The notes under the pieces are model-generated. The model saw only the letters and a list, made by a program, of their open reading frames with translations. It was not told where the DNA came from and did no database searches. The translations under genes and the position numbers were made by a program. A stretch of DNA of 64,000 nt from Steromphala cineraria (lineage: Eukaryota; Mollusca; Gastropoda; Trochida; Trochidae): contig OU744723.1 of assembly GCA_916613615.1 (NCBI GenBank), forward strand, positions 62,318,239 to 62,382,238. The letters run 5' to 3'. Below are positions 21,820 to 34,040 of the stretch, in pieces. Each line of letters starts with the position of its first letter. Positions within the stretch are counted from its first letter, which is position 1.

Positions 21820-23378
21820 TCAAGGTTTAGGATCGCAAAGGTTTGAACGATTCTCCGAATGGAAACGACTTGTCAGAGCCATCGCTTTACTGAAGGGATT
21901 CATATGCAGTCGAAATAAACAGCTTGTTTCATGTATTGATGCTTTCAGGAATGCAAAACTTGTCATTATCAGAGAGGTACAAAAGGAAGTATTCAGGAAG
22001 GAAATTGAATGTCTACAGAATGGTTCACCACTTCCAAGAAGTAGTAATCTTGTAACTTTGAACCCATATCTTGATGAAAATGGACTGTTATGTGTCGGAG
22101 GTAGACTTCGACATTTACAAGTTGAAACTAAACAGAAGAGCCCAATCATTATTCCGAGACAGCATCAAATCGGCAAGCTTAGCCTCGTTCTGGAGAGCGC
22201 ATGAATATTCATGACGTAATATTAAGAGAGATCTATTGGTGAGACATTACCACCGTCTCGTCAAACACCAAGGACGCCATTTCACAGAGGGAGCAATCAG
22301 AGAAGCGGGATAGTGGATCATTGGTGGAAAACGATTGATTTCTTCAGTAATTCACCGCTGTGTGAAATGCAGGAGTTACGCGGCAAACAAAAGAACCAGA
22401 TAATGGCGGACCTACCAAGTGATTGGCTGACACCAGCACCGCCATTTACCTACACAGGCATCGACGCCTTTGGGCCGTGGACTGTAGCGTCAAAGAAAAC
22501 TAGATGTGGACTAGCTCAAAGTAAAAGGTGGGCAATATTGTTTACATGCCTAGTCTGCAGGGCAATACACATTGAGCTGGTAGAAGAAATGTTGTCTTCG
22601 TCTTTTATAAACGCATTGCGGCGCTTCATAGCGATAATAGGCTAGGTAAAGGAATTTCGCTCGGACAAAGGTAGAAATTTTGTTGCATCTTCAGATATTT
22701 TAGGATTTCACTCCTTGAATGTGGAAGATGGGGAAGTAGCACAGTTTCTGAATGATAATCAAACAAGATGGATCTTTAATGCACCCCATTCCTCTCACAT
22801 GGGTGGAGCCTGGGAGAGGATGATAGGAACTGTTCGACCAGTCTCGACAGCATGTTAGCAGATATTTCACCTAGGAAATTCACTCATGAGGTGTTGAGCA
22901 CACTTATGCAAGAAGTATGTGTTATTGTCAATAGTAGATCTATTGTGCCAGTTTCAACTGACCCAGATAATCCTTCCATATTGACCCCATCTGTTCTGTT
23001 GACCCAGAAGACAGGTACTGGACTGGATTCATTCACTATCAGTGATGATGATACCAGCTCTTTATTCAAAGCACAATGGAAGCAAGTACAGAGTCTTGCG
23101 AATACATTCTGGAAAAGATGGCGCGACGAATATTTGCATACTTTACAAAAGAGAAGGAATGGAACAAAGCGAAAACTAACATTAAGGATGGAGACTTTGT
23201 CTTACTTATTGAGAAGAACATTCATAGAACTGAATGGCCAGTAGGAATCATTGAGAGCGCTTTAACAAGCAATGATGGAAAAGTGCGTAAAGCGGTTGTG
23301 AGACTGATCAGGGATGGTAAAGCGACACATCTCACCCGACCAATCACTGAGATGATCCTTCTGATGTCAGAAAACTAA
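21820..23378 (+). pseudogene. BEL/Pao integrase, multiply broken
   Basis: Pieces in changing frames. RFSEWKRLVRAIALLKGFIC opens (~21848); GLLCVGGRLRHL marks the connector (~22085); a zinc-binding part with HYHRLVKHQGRHFTEGAIRE follows near 22240. The catalytic core shows YTGIDAFGPW (~22455), FRSDKGRNF (~22655) and HMGGAWERMIG (~22800), the expected D, D, E positions. The C-terminal part reads ARRIFAYFTKEKEWNKAKTN and KVRKAVVRLIRDGKATHLTRPI up to a stop at 23376. At least two stops and several shifts are present. Integrase would insert the cDNA with the AGATA duplication. Confidence 0.8.
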
Positions 23379-23787
23379 TAACTTTTTTTCTTTCAGATTT
23401 CACACTTTTGTTTGTAAATAGATGTAAATAGTATATTGATGTATGATACTTTGTATTACATTTTGGACAATTTTGGATGTATGAAACAATGTGTTTCAAT
23501 ATTTTCTGGCAGAAAAGTGTATTTCATGTATAATATACTGTTTCTTTTTTTTTAGGACAAAATTACCGCTAAAGGCCATTTTGGCAATTGTTTTTGTGAT
23601 CACAATGTTTTTGGACCCTCTTTAGGAATGCTTGAGAGCATATATTGTATTTTTCATACTTTTGGAATGTAAAGTTACATTTTCTGCATCAGGTACCTGT
23701 ATTTTTTGTCACTTGGAATATTTTTGGATTTGTCGTAAGTGTACGACATATGTCGCTTTATGAATGTAATATCTTTGTTCAAGATAT

Positions 23788-23798
23788 TAGGTGGGGAG
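23788..23798 (+). other. Polypurine tract of BEL/Pao element
   Basis: TAGGTGGGGAG lies immediately before the 3' LTR, the standard position and composition of the primer for plus-strand DNA synthesis. Confidence 0.65.
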
Positions 23799-24714
23799 TT
23801 TGCTGCCTTCCAGTGCGCTAACCTTATTTTCATTTTATTAATCCCATTCCGGTTTACCTGTAACCTTATTCCGGTATTGGTTGCACATGCTTTTCGTGCA
23901 GTGTCGCTGTATGGAGCTGTTTCCAGCGGGCAGGCATTTTTTCTGTATTGTGTTTCGGAATGAGCCTTCGCCGCCGGACATATGTTTTTGGAACCACTCA
24001 ATGTTTCGGGAAAGATACAGCCACCAAAGTGTATGTAAAACAATATTGTGTATTTCCGCAGTGTTTTTGCAGTGTATAATTTATTGGTATTAAGCAAATT
24101 AGGTGTATTTTCATGAATTTTCTGCAACGCTCCAGCGTAACAGTATTTTGATTCATACTGTCAAATATAGTTTCTATTTTAGCATCTTTTTACGTTTTCC
24201 AGTAGTATTTCACTAAGTTTTATCTTTTTAGCAGTAAACAAGCAAATTTAGAGTAATTTATGTGCAGAATTTCTGTCCAAGTAAAGCACCCTTGACAGTG
24301 GTGTAAAATTGAAGCATTCATAAAATATCTCATATCAGCACTAGGCTTAGGAGTGACGGAGTTGCGTCCCTTGATTTGAGTGATGTTTGTCAGTATTTCA
24401 ATTCACTTGGTAAACAACAAAACTGTATTTCTTTTACATTTATTTATTCAGTAATATCTTGGGAACTTTATCAGTATAATTCAGTGTATTTTACACATGG
24501 TTATACATTGATTATTTAGGAATTTTGTATTGTCTTTGAATATTTTAGGACTTTTGACTCATGTCTGTAATTTTATTTATTACAGCTTTTCACCCTACAT
24601 AAATCCACAACACACCATGGTTTGTCTACGATATGGAAGAAAATAAAAGCTGATCCGACGCTAACACGTCTTGTTCTTCCTTGCTGTCGTGGACAGGGGT
24701 TAGCTACCAGCATA
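23799..24714 (+). repeat. 3' LTR of BEL/Pao element
   Basis: It starts TTTGCTGCCTTCCAGTGCGC directly after the polypurine tract and ends TAGCTACCAGCATA before target duplication AGATA. Differences from the 5' LTR are scattered (for example GACGCTAACACGTC versus GGCGCTAACACATC), so the insertion is not very recent. Confidence 0.85.
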
Positions 24715-24823
24715 AGATATATAAGAGCATGATATACAAGTATATGATATATAACAGAGTTGAATTTCTTATTGAAATAAACAAACAATCTCACTTCTTA
24801 TTCAGACTTATCTTAGTTAAAGA

Positions 24824-25200
24824 TTAGGAATAGAGGAGACAATTTTTTTCCAATCTAATGAAGTTATTATTTCTTTTAGATATGAAATTTTCAACTACAA
24901 AGGTATCTTTTAGAATGTGAACAAAGTCGTTGACTTTTGGAATCTTATTTTTCAATTTGCAAACATAAATGTGTCTTTTAGCCAAAAGAAAAATATGATT
25001 AATTAATGGTTGGGTACAAAACCAAAAGACAAATTTTGTCAAATTTAATTCCAATTTATTTTGGATCATTCAAATTTGAAGTTCATTCCAAAAATTATTT
25101 TTTTCCTCACATTCTCGATATACATGGCTTAAACTTTCATCTGTATCATTACAAAATATACAAACAGTATTTTAAACAAGTTTCATTTTCTTAAGTTATT
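24824..25200 (-). pseudogene. LINE (L1/Tx1-like) ORF2, C-terminal end
   Basis: Minus-strand reading gives IFCNDTDESLSHVYREC (the CxxC...H...C region) and FWNELQ, then after a stop FVFWFCTQP and FLLAKRHIYVCKLKNKIPKV, a segment usual at the end of L1/Tx1-type ORF2. The frame ends at 24824. Confidence 0.65.
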
Positions 25201-25269
25201 TTTTTGTTTAAATAGTTCCATGTGAAGATCTGAATTTGAAATCAAGTATTTTCACATCCTTTATAATAT

Positions 25270-25949
25270 AGTCATGGGCTCTGTAGCTCATCAGACTTTT
25301 AATGGAAATAGGTTTTGAAGGCTTTGACCCCTGTGATCTCAATTGGCGTCATGGGGTTACAAAATCTACAATTTAGAATCCCTATTGGCCAAGGAGTCTA
25401 CACACAACTTTTCAGCTCTCTAGACCTTTTGGAACTTGAGAAGAAGATGAAAATAGGTTTTTAAGATTTTGACCCCTGTGACCCAAATTGGGGTCATGGC
25501 GTCACAAAATCTACAATTTAGAATCCCCGTTGGCCAAGGAGTCTACACACAACTTTTCAGCTTTCTAGACCTTTTGAAACTGGAGAAGAAGATGAAAATA
25601 GGTTTTCAAGGTTTTGACCCGTGACCCAAATTGGGGTCATGGGGTCACAAAATCTACAATTTAGAATCCCCATTGGCCAAGAAGTCTACACACAACTTTT
25701 CAGCTTTCTAGACCTTTTGAAACTGGAGAAGAAGATGAAAATAGGTTTTCAAGGTTTTGACCCCAGTGTGACCCCAATTGGGGTCATGGGGTCACAAAAT
25801 CTACAATTTAGAATCCCCTTTTGCCAAGGAGCTCTCTAAAGTCATTGGTTCTGGAAAAGAAGTCGAAATAGTAAAAAGTTTACTGATGGACGGACGCCGG
25901 ACGCCATGCCAAAAGCCCATTGGGTCTTTCAGACCTGATGAGCTAAAAA
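25270..25949 (+). repeat. Pearl-like repeat, type A, copy 4
   Basis: It begins GGGCTCTGTAGCTCATCAGA (the left half of the GAGCC..GGCTC palindrome is lost) and ends AGACCTGATGAGCTAAAAA. It has four ~150-bp core units (TTGACCCCTGTGACCCAAAT), then GGACGGACGCCGGACGCC. It splits the minus-strand LINE C terminus. Confidence 0.75.
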
Positions 25950-26603
25950 GTAAAGATCAAATGCCAATCAAAATAAGTATCTTGAAATAAAATTTCCCAT
26001 CTCTGACAAATAGAAGGTAGAATGCTGTCAGACATCAGTTTATCATAGAATTTTCTAGAACCCTTCATGGGTGTCATGAAGTCTTTATGCAAGGCATTGA
26101 TGTGGAATTGCTTTACCTGTATATGACTGTGTTCTTTCAAAGTCTTTTTCCATGAATAAGGCAAAATATATAAAATATATGCAAGATCTATATATATGTA
26201 CCACTTATCCCAAATTTATTTTTCAAATCTTCAAAACGCACAAAACCTTCATCATTATACAAATCTTGAATTGTCAGAATTCCCTTATTAGCCCAGTGTC
26301 TTATAAAGTGGTGTGGGTTCCTGAAGTTGTGGTTGAGCCATATTGGTTGGGATAGGATTTCATTTATATTTTCTTCAATTTGGCTTTTTTGACAGTAAGT
26401 TTCCATGCTTTCAATACATCTCTCCAAAAAGGATTATCTGTTTCAACAATATCTTGAACATTGGCCCCATATTGCAATATATCTTTAAGTGGGAATTTAC
26501 CTGGGTTATTAACCTTAGGTTTGTTAATAAAGCGTTTGAGAATAGACAGTTTCATGGAATTTATAAAAGTTTTAAGAAAATCGAAGTCGGCCTACAAGAT
26601 GAA
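25950..26603 (-). pseudogene. LINE (L1/Tx1-like) ORF2, segment after RT
   Basis: Minus-strand frames read DFLKTFINSMKLSILKRFIN, NPFWRDVLKAW, PIWLNHNF and WANKGILTIQDLYNDEG, then YDKLMSDSILPSICQRWEIL. This is the characteristic region downstream of RT in L1/Tx1-type ORF2 (NPFW.DVL..W, PIW.N). Several frameshifts separate the pieces. It continues from the RT block that ends at 31195. Confidence 0.7.
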
Positions 26604-26605
26604 CA

Positions 26606-27790
26606 AGGCAAAAGTGAGCGCGGCTCACATACCCCCGCCTGTAGTTTGACCGCCTTCACGTAACATTAATTTGAAATGATTATGACTTTGAACACAATGA
26701 TCTTGCAACCTTAAAAACTATTTCACTTCAAAACATCCCCGGCTATTTAGTTTATGAATAAAATTCTGGGAACCCTGAAATTACCCTTAAAAGGCACAAC
26801 AGCACTATACAGTCGAACCTTGTTTTGGTTACAGGTGAAAATCGTCCGGATAGCAAATCGTCCGGTTAACTTGGTCATTTTTCTTAAGAAATATAGACAC
26901 ATTGTTTGAAATTTTTTTGTCCGTAAGGTGAGATTAACGGATATACGGAGTCCGGGTATCTGAGGTTCGACTGTATACTTCCATACCAAATTTGAAGTGT
27001 CGAGTCATTTGGTATTTACATATGCTCCAGAAACAACACAAAGTCCAAAAATTGGACCGTTTTTGGTCAAAATTTCAAAAATTATTCAGAACATTGAGTT
27101 GAAACCCCTAAAAGGCACCACAGCACCATATAGGCTACTTCCATACCAAATTTGTAGTTTCTAAGTGGTATATTTTTTTAGTAATGCTCCGGAAACAAGA
27201 GGAAGTCCAAAAATCGGACCGTTTTTGGTAAAAATTTCAAAAATTATTTGGACCATTGAGCTGAAACCTCTAAAAGGCACAACAGCACCATATAGGCTAC
27301 TTCCATACTAAATTGGAAGTTTCTAAGTGGTATAGTTTTTCAGTTATGCTCCGGAAACGAGACAAAGTCCAAAAATCAGACCGTTTTTGGTCAAAATTTC
27401 AAAAATTATTTGGACCATTGAGCTGAAACCCCTAAAAGGCACCACAGCACCATATAGGCTAGTTCCATACCAAATTTGAAGTTTCTAAGGGGTATAGTTT
27501 TTCAGTTATGCTCCGGAAACGAGACAAAGTCCAAAAATCAGACCGTTTTTGGTCAAAATTTCAAAAAGTATTTGGACCATTGAGCTGAAACCCATAAAAG
27601 GCACCACAGCATCATATAGGCTACTTCCATACCAAATTTGAAGTTTCTAAGTGGTATAGTTTTTGAGTAATGCTCCGGAAACGATTTCGGACGGACGCAC
27701 GCACGGACGGACGGACGGACGGACAGACGCACGGACGGACACGCGGAGCGCTATATACCCCCGACTACGTCGTAGCGGGGGTATAATAAT
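26606..27790 (+). repeat. Pearl-like repeat, type B, second copy
   Basis: The 5' end GAGCGCGGCTCACATACCCC is followed by about 4.5 tandem units of ~145 bp (CCTAAAAGGCACCACAGCAC ... TATGCTCCGGAAACGAGACA ... GACCGTTTTTGGTCAAAATT). A GGAC/GCAC tract (27690-27740) and the terminal hairpin TATACCCCCGACTACGTCGTAGCGGGGGTATAATAA follow. Ends match the copy at 838-3172; cores differ. Confidence 0.75.
26810..26973. mobile_element. Pogo/Tigger-like MITE
   Basis: 164 bp with inverted ends CAGTCGAACCTTG and (mirror) CAGTCGAACCTCA, flanked by TA duplication (26808-26809, 26974-26975). CAGT-type ends with TA targets are typical of pogo/Tigger elements. It sits inside the first core unit of the type B repeat. 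Confidence 0.75.
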
Positions 27791-28865
27791 ACAGTGAATG
27801 TTATATCAGTCACACCCAGATAATTAAATTTGGCAACTGAAATGACATTTGAATATTTTTTCAAATAAACAAATATATCAAACAAGGTAAGTAATTTTAA
27901 GAAATATTTAATAATATAATATATGAATAAAATAATTGTTAGAGCAAAATTGTAAAGCTATCAAATTCAATTCCAAAGGACATGATTAGAATATAATAAA
28001 GCATGATATTCATTTGTCATTACTAAATAGAAGACATTTTCAAAATATATTTTTTCCAGATAATGAGATAATAGTAATCATGAAAGTACATGTTGTATCT
28101 ACCAATGAGAACCAATTTCATGTCTAATATATTGAATCAATATTTGCTTTCATATGAATGATTTGTAGTATGATTAATGTATAAATTTCTTTAAATTATA
28201 GAATTAACCATGCTTTAAAATATTATGTATGTATTACAGATATGACAAACATAGGTCAAAACATTTTAGATAATTCATTGTGTAATTTTTTCTTGATACC
28301 ATTTCATAATTATTCATGTAACTATGAAAGTACATCTTGTCAATAAATCAACCGTTTTGCATATCACTCTCAATCCACAATCAGAAGGTATAAATTGCAT
28401 TTTACTGATGTTGATTTAGAATCATTGAGTGTGAAATTTTATATTTAAAGTATGTTTATTATAAATTGAAAGCTTTCAAATCAAATCAAATCAAACAAAC
28501 ACAATTTTTCAAAATATTGAAAAGGTAAAGTTTATACCTTGGGTGGAAATCATAAAAGTATACAAAATTCTTAATCAAAACATTAATTCCAGACTGACAT
28601 TATTATGATATTGAGCTATATTCAGAATGCAAAAAATTCATCATAATGTTAATAATCATGTCTTGAACTCTCTATAAGTATGATTACATCTGTACATTTA
28701 ATTTAACCAAAAGTAGAAACAAATACCTCTAAAAATTATTAATGATTATGAAAAGAGGACCAGTGTTGAAAAATAGACAACCACATAAAAATATTGTTGT
28801 TTTGTCAGATATCAATGCAATTTTGTACCCACATTGATAACATTAATTCATTATTAAACTAGATT
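27791..28865. other. AT-rich non-coding stretch
   Basis: No gene, RNA or structured repeat seen. Lies within the insertion that splits the minus-strand LINE. Confidence 0.4.
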
Positions 28866-30116
28866 AGTGTTTGCGGGACACCGCAAAAACAGAGCAACCC
28901 CGAAACTTGGGGTTTCGCCTTACCCTGTTCCGCCTTCTACAAGCCTCAGCATATTGGGCATTTTCTTGTGACCTTGACGTTTGACACTCGAGATCACGGT
29001 CACGCAATCAATGAACACATTTCATTGAAAATAACATTAATGGATCGAATTAAAGTGTTTAAAGTTAAAAGAATCCATTTTCTCAATATTTGTTGACCTT
29101 GCTGTGACCTTGACCTTTGACAGTTCGTACCCAAAACCTTTTCAAAATTTTGTACTTCTAAAGAGATAATATATACAAAATTTAATATTTTATAGTTCAT
29201 GACCTTGACCTTGAAAGTGAACATGTCATTTTAAGTCCCCAGAGGTGTAAACTATTACACATGTTTTTGAGTTCTGAAAAGCTTAACGGGATTAAGTTAT
29301 ATCCAAATTAGTTGCACATTTAAATAACACAAATCTCATGACCTTGACCTTTGACCTTCAAGGTTACACAATCTATGAACACTTTTCATTGAGTAAAACA
29401 ATCATCTATTGATTAAAAGTGTTCATAGTAAAAATAAAGCATTTTCGCAAAACCATGCTAAAGTCGTGACCTTGCTGTGACCTTGACCTTGAACAGATTG
29501 TAGCGAAAACCTTTTCAAAATTTTATACTCTTCCAAGGATGATACATACCAAGTTAGAGCTTCATAGCACAAAAACTTTTCAAGTTATCGCGTTTACAAG
29601 GAATTTTTTAGTGATTTTATAGCTCGTGACCTTGACCTTTGACCTTGAAAGTGAACATGTCAAAATCGTTCCCCAGAAGTATAAGCAGTAAATTATGAAT
29701 ACAAGTTCTGGAAACCTTAGTAGAAAAAAGTTATAGCCATTAGTATGTGCGAGGCGGACGCGGCGGAAAAGGTCAAATATCATGGTGTCATCTGAAAGGT
29801 CTCATCACAAGGGATACACATTTCAAGTATCAAAGACCTAGCACTGACAGTATAGATACTATAGCCAAGGTCAAGGTCACAAGGTCAAATGTCATGGTGT
29901 CATCTGAAAGGTCTCATCACAAGGGATCCATATGTCAAGTATCAAAGACCTAGCTCTGACCAATCAAAAGTTATGACCAAGGTTAAAGTTTTTGTGGACA
30001 AACGGACAGACGGAGGGACGGACAGACGGACGTACGGACGTACGGACGGACGGACGGACGGACAGACGGACAGGTGAAAAACAATATACCCCCGGAATCT
30101 CCGTTTCGGGGCATAC
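28866..30116 (+). repeat. Pearl-like repeat, type C, rich in TGACCTTGA
   Basis: The 5' part has the small hairpin GCGGGACACCGC and AACCCCGAAACTTGGGGTTTCG. Long core units follow, with repeated CATGACCTTGACCTTTGACC, and the 3' part reads CAAGGTCAAGGTCACAAGGTC. A GGAC/GTAC tract (30000-30070) and terminal TATACCCCCGGAATCTCCGT finish it. The repeated TGACCTTGA is the mirror of TCAAGGTCA, the extended half-site bound by NR5A/ERR-type nuclear receptors; function here is unknown. Confidence 0.7.
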
Positions 30117-31194
30117 AAAATTTATTTTAATTTTTATGTATTTTTTTACACAGATTAAGCCTAATGATTTTGCAATATAAGGGAATATAATTTTAGAGTG
30201 GGACATCATCTGTTCTTAAATCAGGAATAAGTTTGCATGAATAGAAATAACTTTCTGGTTTAATAAAAAAAAAATTACAGAATAACATTTGTAATTCAAG
30301 TCGTAATTGAGTATGATAAAACATTTTTATAGAAAGTTTCATTATAAAATTAATTTTAACAAATCACATTTATGAAATGAAAAGCCCTTACTTTTATTTT
30401 TGGAGCAGTGGTTACATTTGAAGTATGGGTTTGTTAATACATTGTTGATGAAAATATGCCGATACAATCAATATATAATATAACCCTTGATAAAATATCT
30501 ATAGCACATTATGTTGACGGCCTGCAGAGAAAGGTAAGGAGTCTTGGTTGATTCTACTATGAATCTACTGGCTCGTAAATATATCCGGTCTGTCATTCTG
30601 CAAGGTTATCTCATGAAGATACTATACGAGGTAAATACAATATATCCGATGAGTATCATTATGTCTTGCACAATAAACGAAATCTGACTGATGAAAAAGT
30701 TTAAAATGAGACATGTCACAGACAGATTCCAACCCTCCCGGATGTTGATCGACTGTTCGAGATGACACAAGAAATCAAAGTATTAAAAATTACTGTTGAT
30801 AGGATAGCCATCGATTGTTTTAGGAGTTTTAAATTTACTTGGGAAAAGAAAAATGTGTTTGTAAAATTTGTAAAAACGGAAAATATTCGATGAATGCCCC
30901 TCTCAGCAAATCCACGTTCCGCGATGTTGTTGCTTTTGAGCGAGGAGTGTGATGAATGAAAACTTTAATAATCGTTTACAAGTTTAACCTCAAAACCTTG
31001 TAAAAACGGCACATGACCTATTTGCAAATGTATACATATTTTCATGATGTTACATTCACGCTAGTCACGAAATACTGCAACGGACACAGACTTGAAAAAC
31101 GGCAATGGCCGTCATCCATTCTAGAAGCTTGCGGACTTAGCCTCGTTTTGATATCTAGGTCACCGCTATGCATCAATATTAAGAGACGGCTATT
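30117..31194. other. Non-coding stretch
   Basis: I saw no gene or known element. It forms the left end (in minus-strand order) of the ~4.6-kb insertion in the LINE. Confidence 0.4.
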
Positions 31195-32811
31195 ATATCT
31201 ATCTTATCATTCCAAATAAATCTAAAAAAAAAAGGGAGGTTATAAATTCCTCAGGAGTGTTTCGTAAACTATTGAAAATATGAACTAGTTTAGAAAGGGC
31301 TAGTGTTTTGATAACAGTAATTTTGCCAATCAATGTCATATTTCTTTCCTCCATGCTCCCAGTAGTCTGTTTATATCTTCTAGTCTTTTTCTTGTGTTGA
31401 TAACCCATAGATCTTGCAATGTAGGAGTTAATTTAATCCCCAAAACTTCAAATTCCTTTCTTTGCCATTCTATGTCTAAATCTTGACACAATGTATCATT
31501 GCTACCTGATTTTGAGCCAATCCAGATTGCCTTAGTCTTATCAATATTCATTTTCAACCCTGACATATTGTAGAAAGTATTTAGTGTGTCAATAGCAGCA
31601 TACAAACTATCATCTGAGCCATCTAAAAATAATTCAGTATCATCCGCATATTGGCCTAACTTATATTCTTGATCATCAATAACAATACCTTTTATTTCAT
31701 CATTTTGTCTGATCATACATCCAAGGATTTCAGCTACAAATAAAAACAAATATGGTGATAATGGATCACCTTGCCTACAGCCCCGTTCATTGGGAAAGAA
31801 ATCAGATAGATGTCCATTCTGAATGACACATGAGGTGGTTTCATAAGTCAATATATTAATTCAGCGAATAATCTCGGGACCAAATCAAAATTTTGTCAAG
31901 ACAGAATTAATGAAATCTTTAGAAACTTTCAAAATCAATTAAAATCAAAAGGCCTCTCAAATTTCTTTTCCTTGTTTCGAACATAATGTCATAAGTAATC
32001 TTGTATTTTCACTTAGAGTTCTGCCTGGCATAAACCCTGTCTGATTATCATGTATTTAGAAGTCTAAACTTCTTTTTAATCTGTTAGCTATACAGGCACC
32101 TAAAATTTTATAAAGAGCATTTAATAAAGTAATTGCCCTCCAATACTTTAATTGAGTTCTATCTTTATTAGCTTTTGGGATACAGATGATAACACCTCTC
32201 TTCATTGTAACAGACATCATGTTTCTATCATAAACATCTTTAATAAATCTGAAAACCCAAACTTTAAGTTCTTTCCAAAAGAATTTGAAAAAATCTATCG
32301 GAAAACCATCTATTCCAGGGCTCGTTATTTTTCATATGTTTTACAGCAATTGCAACTTCATTTATGTCTATTTCCCTTTCCAATTTTTCTTTGAGTTCTC
32401 CACTTAAGACCAGAGTTATAATATTGTCTAAGTTACAGTAAGCTTCGAAATTTCTATCTGAAGAATAAAGGTTTTTTGTAAAATTGCTTAACCCCATATA
32501 AAATTGAGTCACCATCTGTTATTTCCTCATTTTTGTTTGTGATAATTTTATTTATTGATTTGTTTACATAATTCCTATTTTCTAGATGACAGAAATATTT
32601 TGTAGGTTTTTTTCCTTCTTCATACCATAGAATTTTATTTCTCAACTGAATTCTTCTTATTTCTTCTTCTTTAATCTGCTGCAATTCTAATTTTGATTTT
32701 GTTAGTTCTGCAAGTAAAGGTTCATCAATATTTTGAAAATCTTCTTGTTGTATCCTCACAATCTTTTATCTTGATTTCTAATTCTTTAGATTTATCTCGT
32801 TTTCTTTTTAA
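31195..32811 (-). pseudogene. LINE (L1/Tx1-like) reverse transcriptase
   Basis: Minus strand. From the left of the protein: KFFCHLENRN-like (KPTKYFCHLENRNYVNKSIN, ~32620), then degraded RT fingers (32500-31860). Next come ERGCRQGDPLSPYLFLFVAEIL (~31790) and the catalytic QYADDTELFLDGSDDS (~31640), with LNTFYNMSGLKMNIDKTKAI and EFEVLGIKLTP after it. The end is FFFRFIWNDKI at ~31215 before the insertion. In the family this enzyme reverse-transcribes at the nicked target. The block from 31851 to 31336 is open; the rest carries stops. Confidence 0.8.
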
Positions 32812-33304
32812 AGTGACACAGAGTATCTTTCCTAAAATTTGATTCGGTTTTGATAAGCTACAAAATATCTAATATGCTGATTGAAGTTCATATCTCATCA
32901 CTTGACTTGCAATTATATCCAGTTATGCATAATATCTCTAAAATGCTTGATTTATTAATGCAAAACTCAAGAAAACATCTCAAATACGTTTAATATTCCA
33001 AATTATGCATCCAATTAATCTACCTATTAGTTACAATACCTAATAAACACTATCGAATCGAATATATCTTCCTGTCAGCTTATGACAAGGTTTCAAAATT
33101 ACGTTTGGCGAATTTGCGAGCGCCACTCGAGCCACATTGTCCGGTTTTCGATCAAAATCCCAGCTTTGAATGGCCGTATTTTCGCACTAATGTACTGATT
33201 GACCTTTAACTTGTTTTTTTCAGTAACACTTAGTGGTACCCGATGTAATAACATCGATTTCAAAATTTGACATATGTGATCCTATCAACATACTCTGTGT
33301 CTCT
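32812..33304. mobile_element. MITE with TTAA target duplication
   Basis: Inverted ends AGTGACACAGAGTATCTT and (mirror) AGAGACACAGAGTATGTTG are flanked by TTAA on both sides (32808-32811, 33305-33308). TTAA targets are used by piggyBac and Kolobok elements. No ORF. It interrupts the LINE between endonuclease and RT. Confidence 0.8.
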
Positions 33305-34040
33305 TTAAGAAAAGATAAATAGTAGATTGATTTACCTCTTACTTTCATCAAAAGAGTTTTAAAAAATAGACTGTCATTAATTTTGAGATTGACGTCAGCA
33401 TCATCATTAATTTCTTCATTAGTGTCATTTGAACATTCTTCAATTGTTTCCTTTAAAATCTTCCTGACCAGATCTGTATATTCAATATTTAAAAGTAATT
33501 AAATTTCCAGTAACCCCGCCCTCTTTCTTGGTTTAATGAGTTCGAGAAAGTCAGACTAACAGCTGAATGATCAGTTTTATATCCAGGCAAAATATCAGCG
33601 TCAAGTGTAAGATCCAATAAATCCTGAGATATTAAAAAGAAATCTAATCTTGCTTGTTGTCTTGGTTTGTGTTTCCACCATGTGAATTTTCTTATATCTT
33701 GATTTAAGTCTCCAAACATCAACAAGGTCAAGCGATTCAATCTGCTCTAATACTATATTTCTGGCTTCAGGATTATTATTGTTTTTATAGTTCTCCAAAT
33801 CAACTGATGGGTCAATAACCAGATTCCAATCTCCAACAATAGCTATAGATTCATTTTCCAAATCACAAATATTTTCAAATAGGTTTACATAAAGTTTAGG
33901 GTCATCATTGTTTGGTCCATAAATATTTGCGAGTGTAAATCTTTTTTCTTCAACAGTTATGTCAGCAACAATATAATTTCCATTCTCATCTTCCAATGTT
34001 CTATGTATAGTAACATCAATGTTATTATTAAAAAGTATTG
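33305..34040 (-). pseudogene. LINE (L1/Tx1-like) endonuclease, main part
   Basis: Minus strand. DENGNYIVADITVEEKRFTL and LANIYGPNNDDP (~33930), then IAIVGDWNLVID (~33830; the GDxN catalytic loop) and LVDVWR. After a frameshift it continues RKFTWWKHKPRQQARLDFFLI and ILPGYKTDHSAVSLTF (~33560), the SDH-type catalytic end. This APE-like domain nicks the target. A frameshift at ~33700 splits it into two frames. Confidence 0.8.

Larger units (their letters stand above)
15718..24714 (+). mobile_element. BEL/Pao LTR retrotransposon (degenerate, full span)
   Basis: A complete-length LTR element bounded by ~0.91-kb direct LTRs and the 5-bp target duplication AGATA (15713-15717 and 24715-24719). The internal order gag with DUF1759-like region and zinc knuckles, aspartic protease, RT (YVDDG), RNase H, integrase is that of BEL/Pao, and there is no separate envelope frame. 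It is inactive: a stop in gag, an 873-bp TIR transposon in gag, and several frameshifts and stops in pol. It sits between the plus-strand LINE debris and the 3' end of the minus-strand LINE. Confidence 0.88.

Noticed and set aside
30000..30075. CRISPR-like or functional tandem array from the GGAC repeats
   Set aside because: It is the tetranucleotide microsatellite that is part of pearl-like elements; also seen at 2899, 5433, 27690, 51101, 52138 and 60220.
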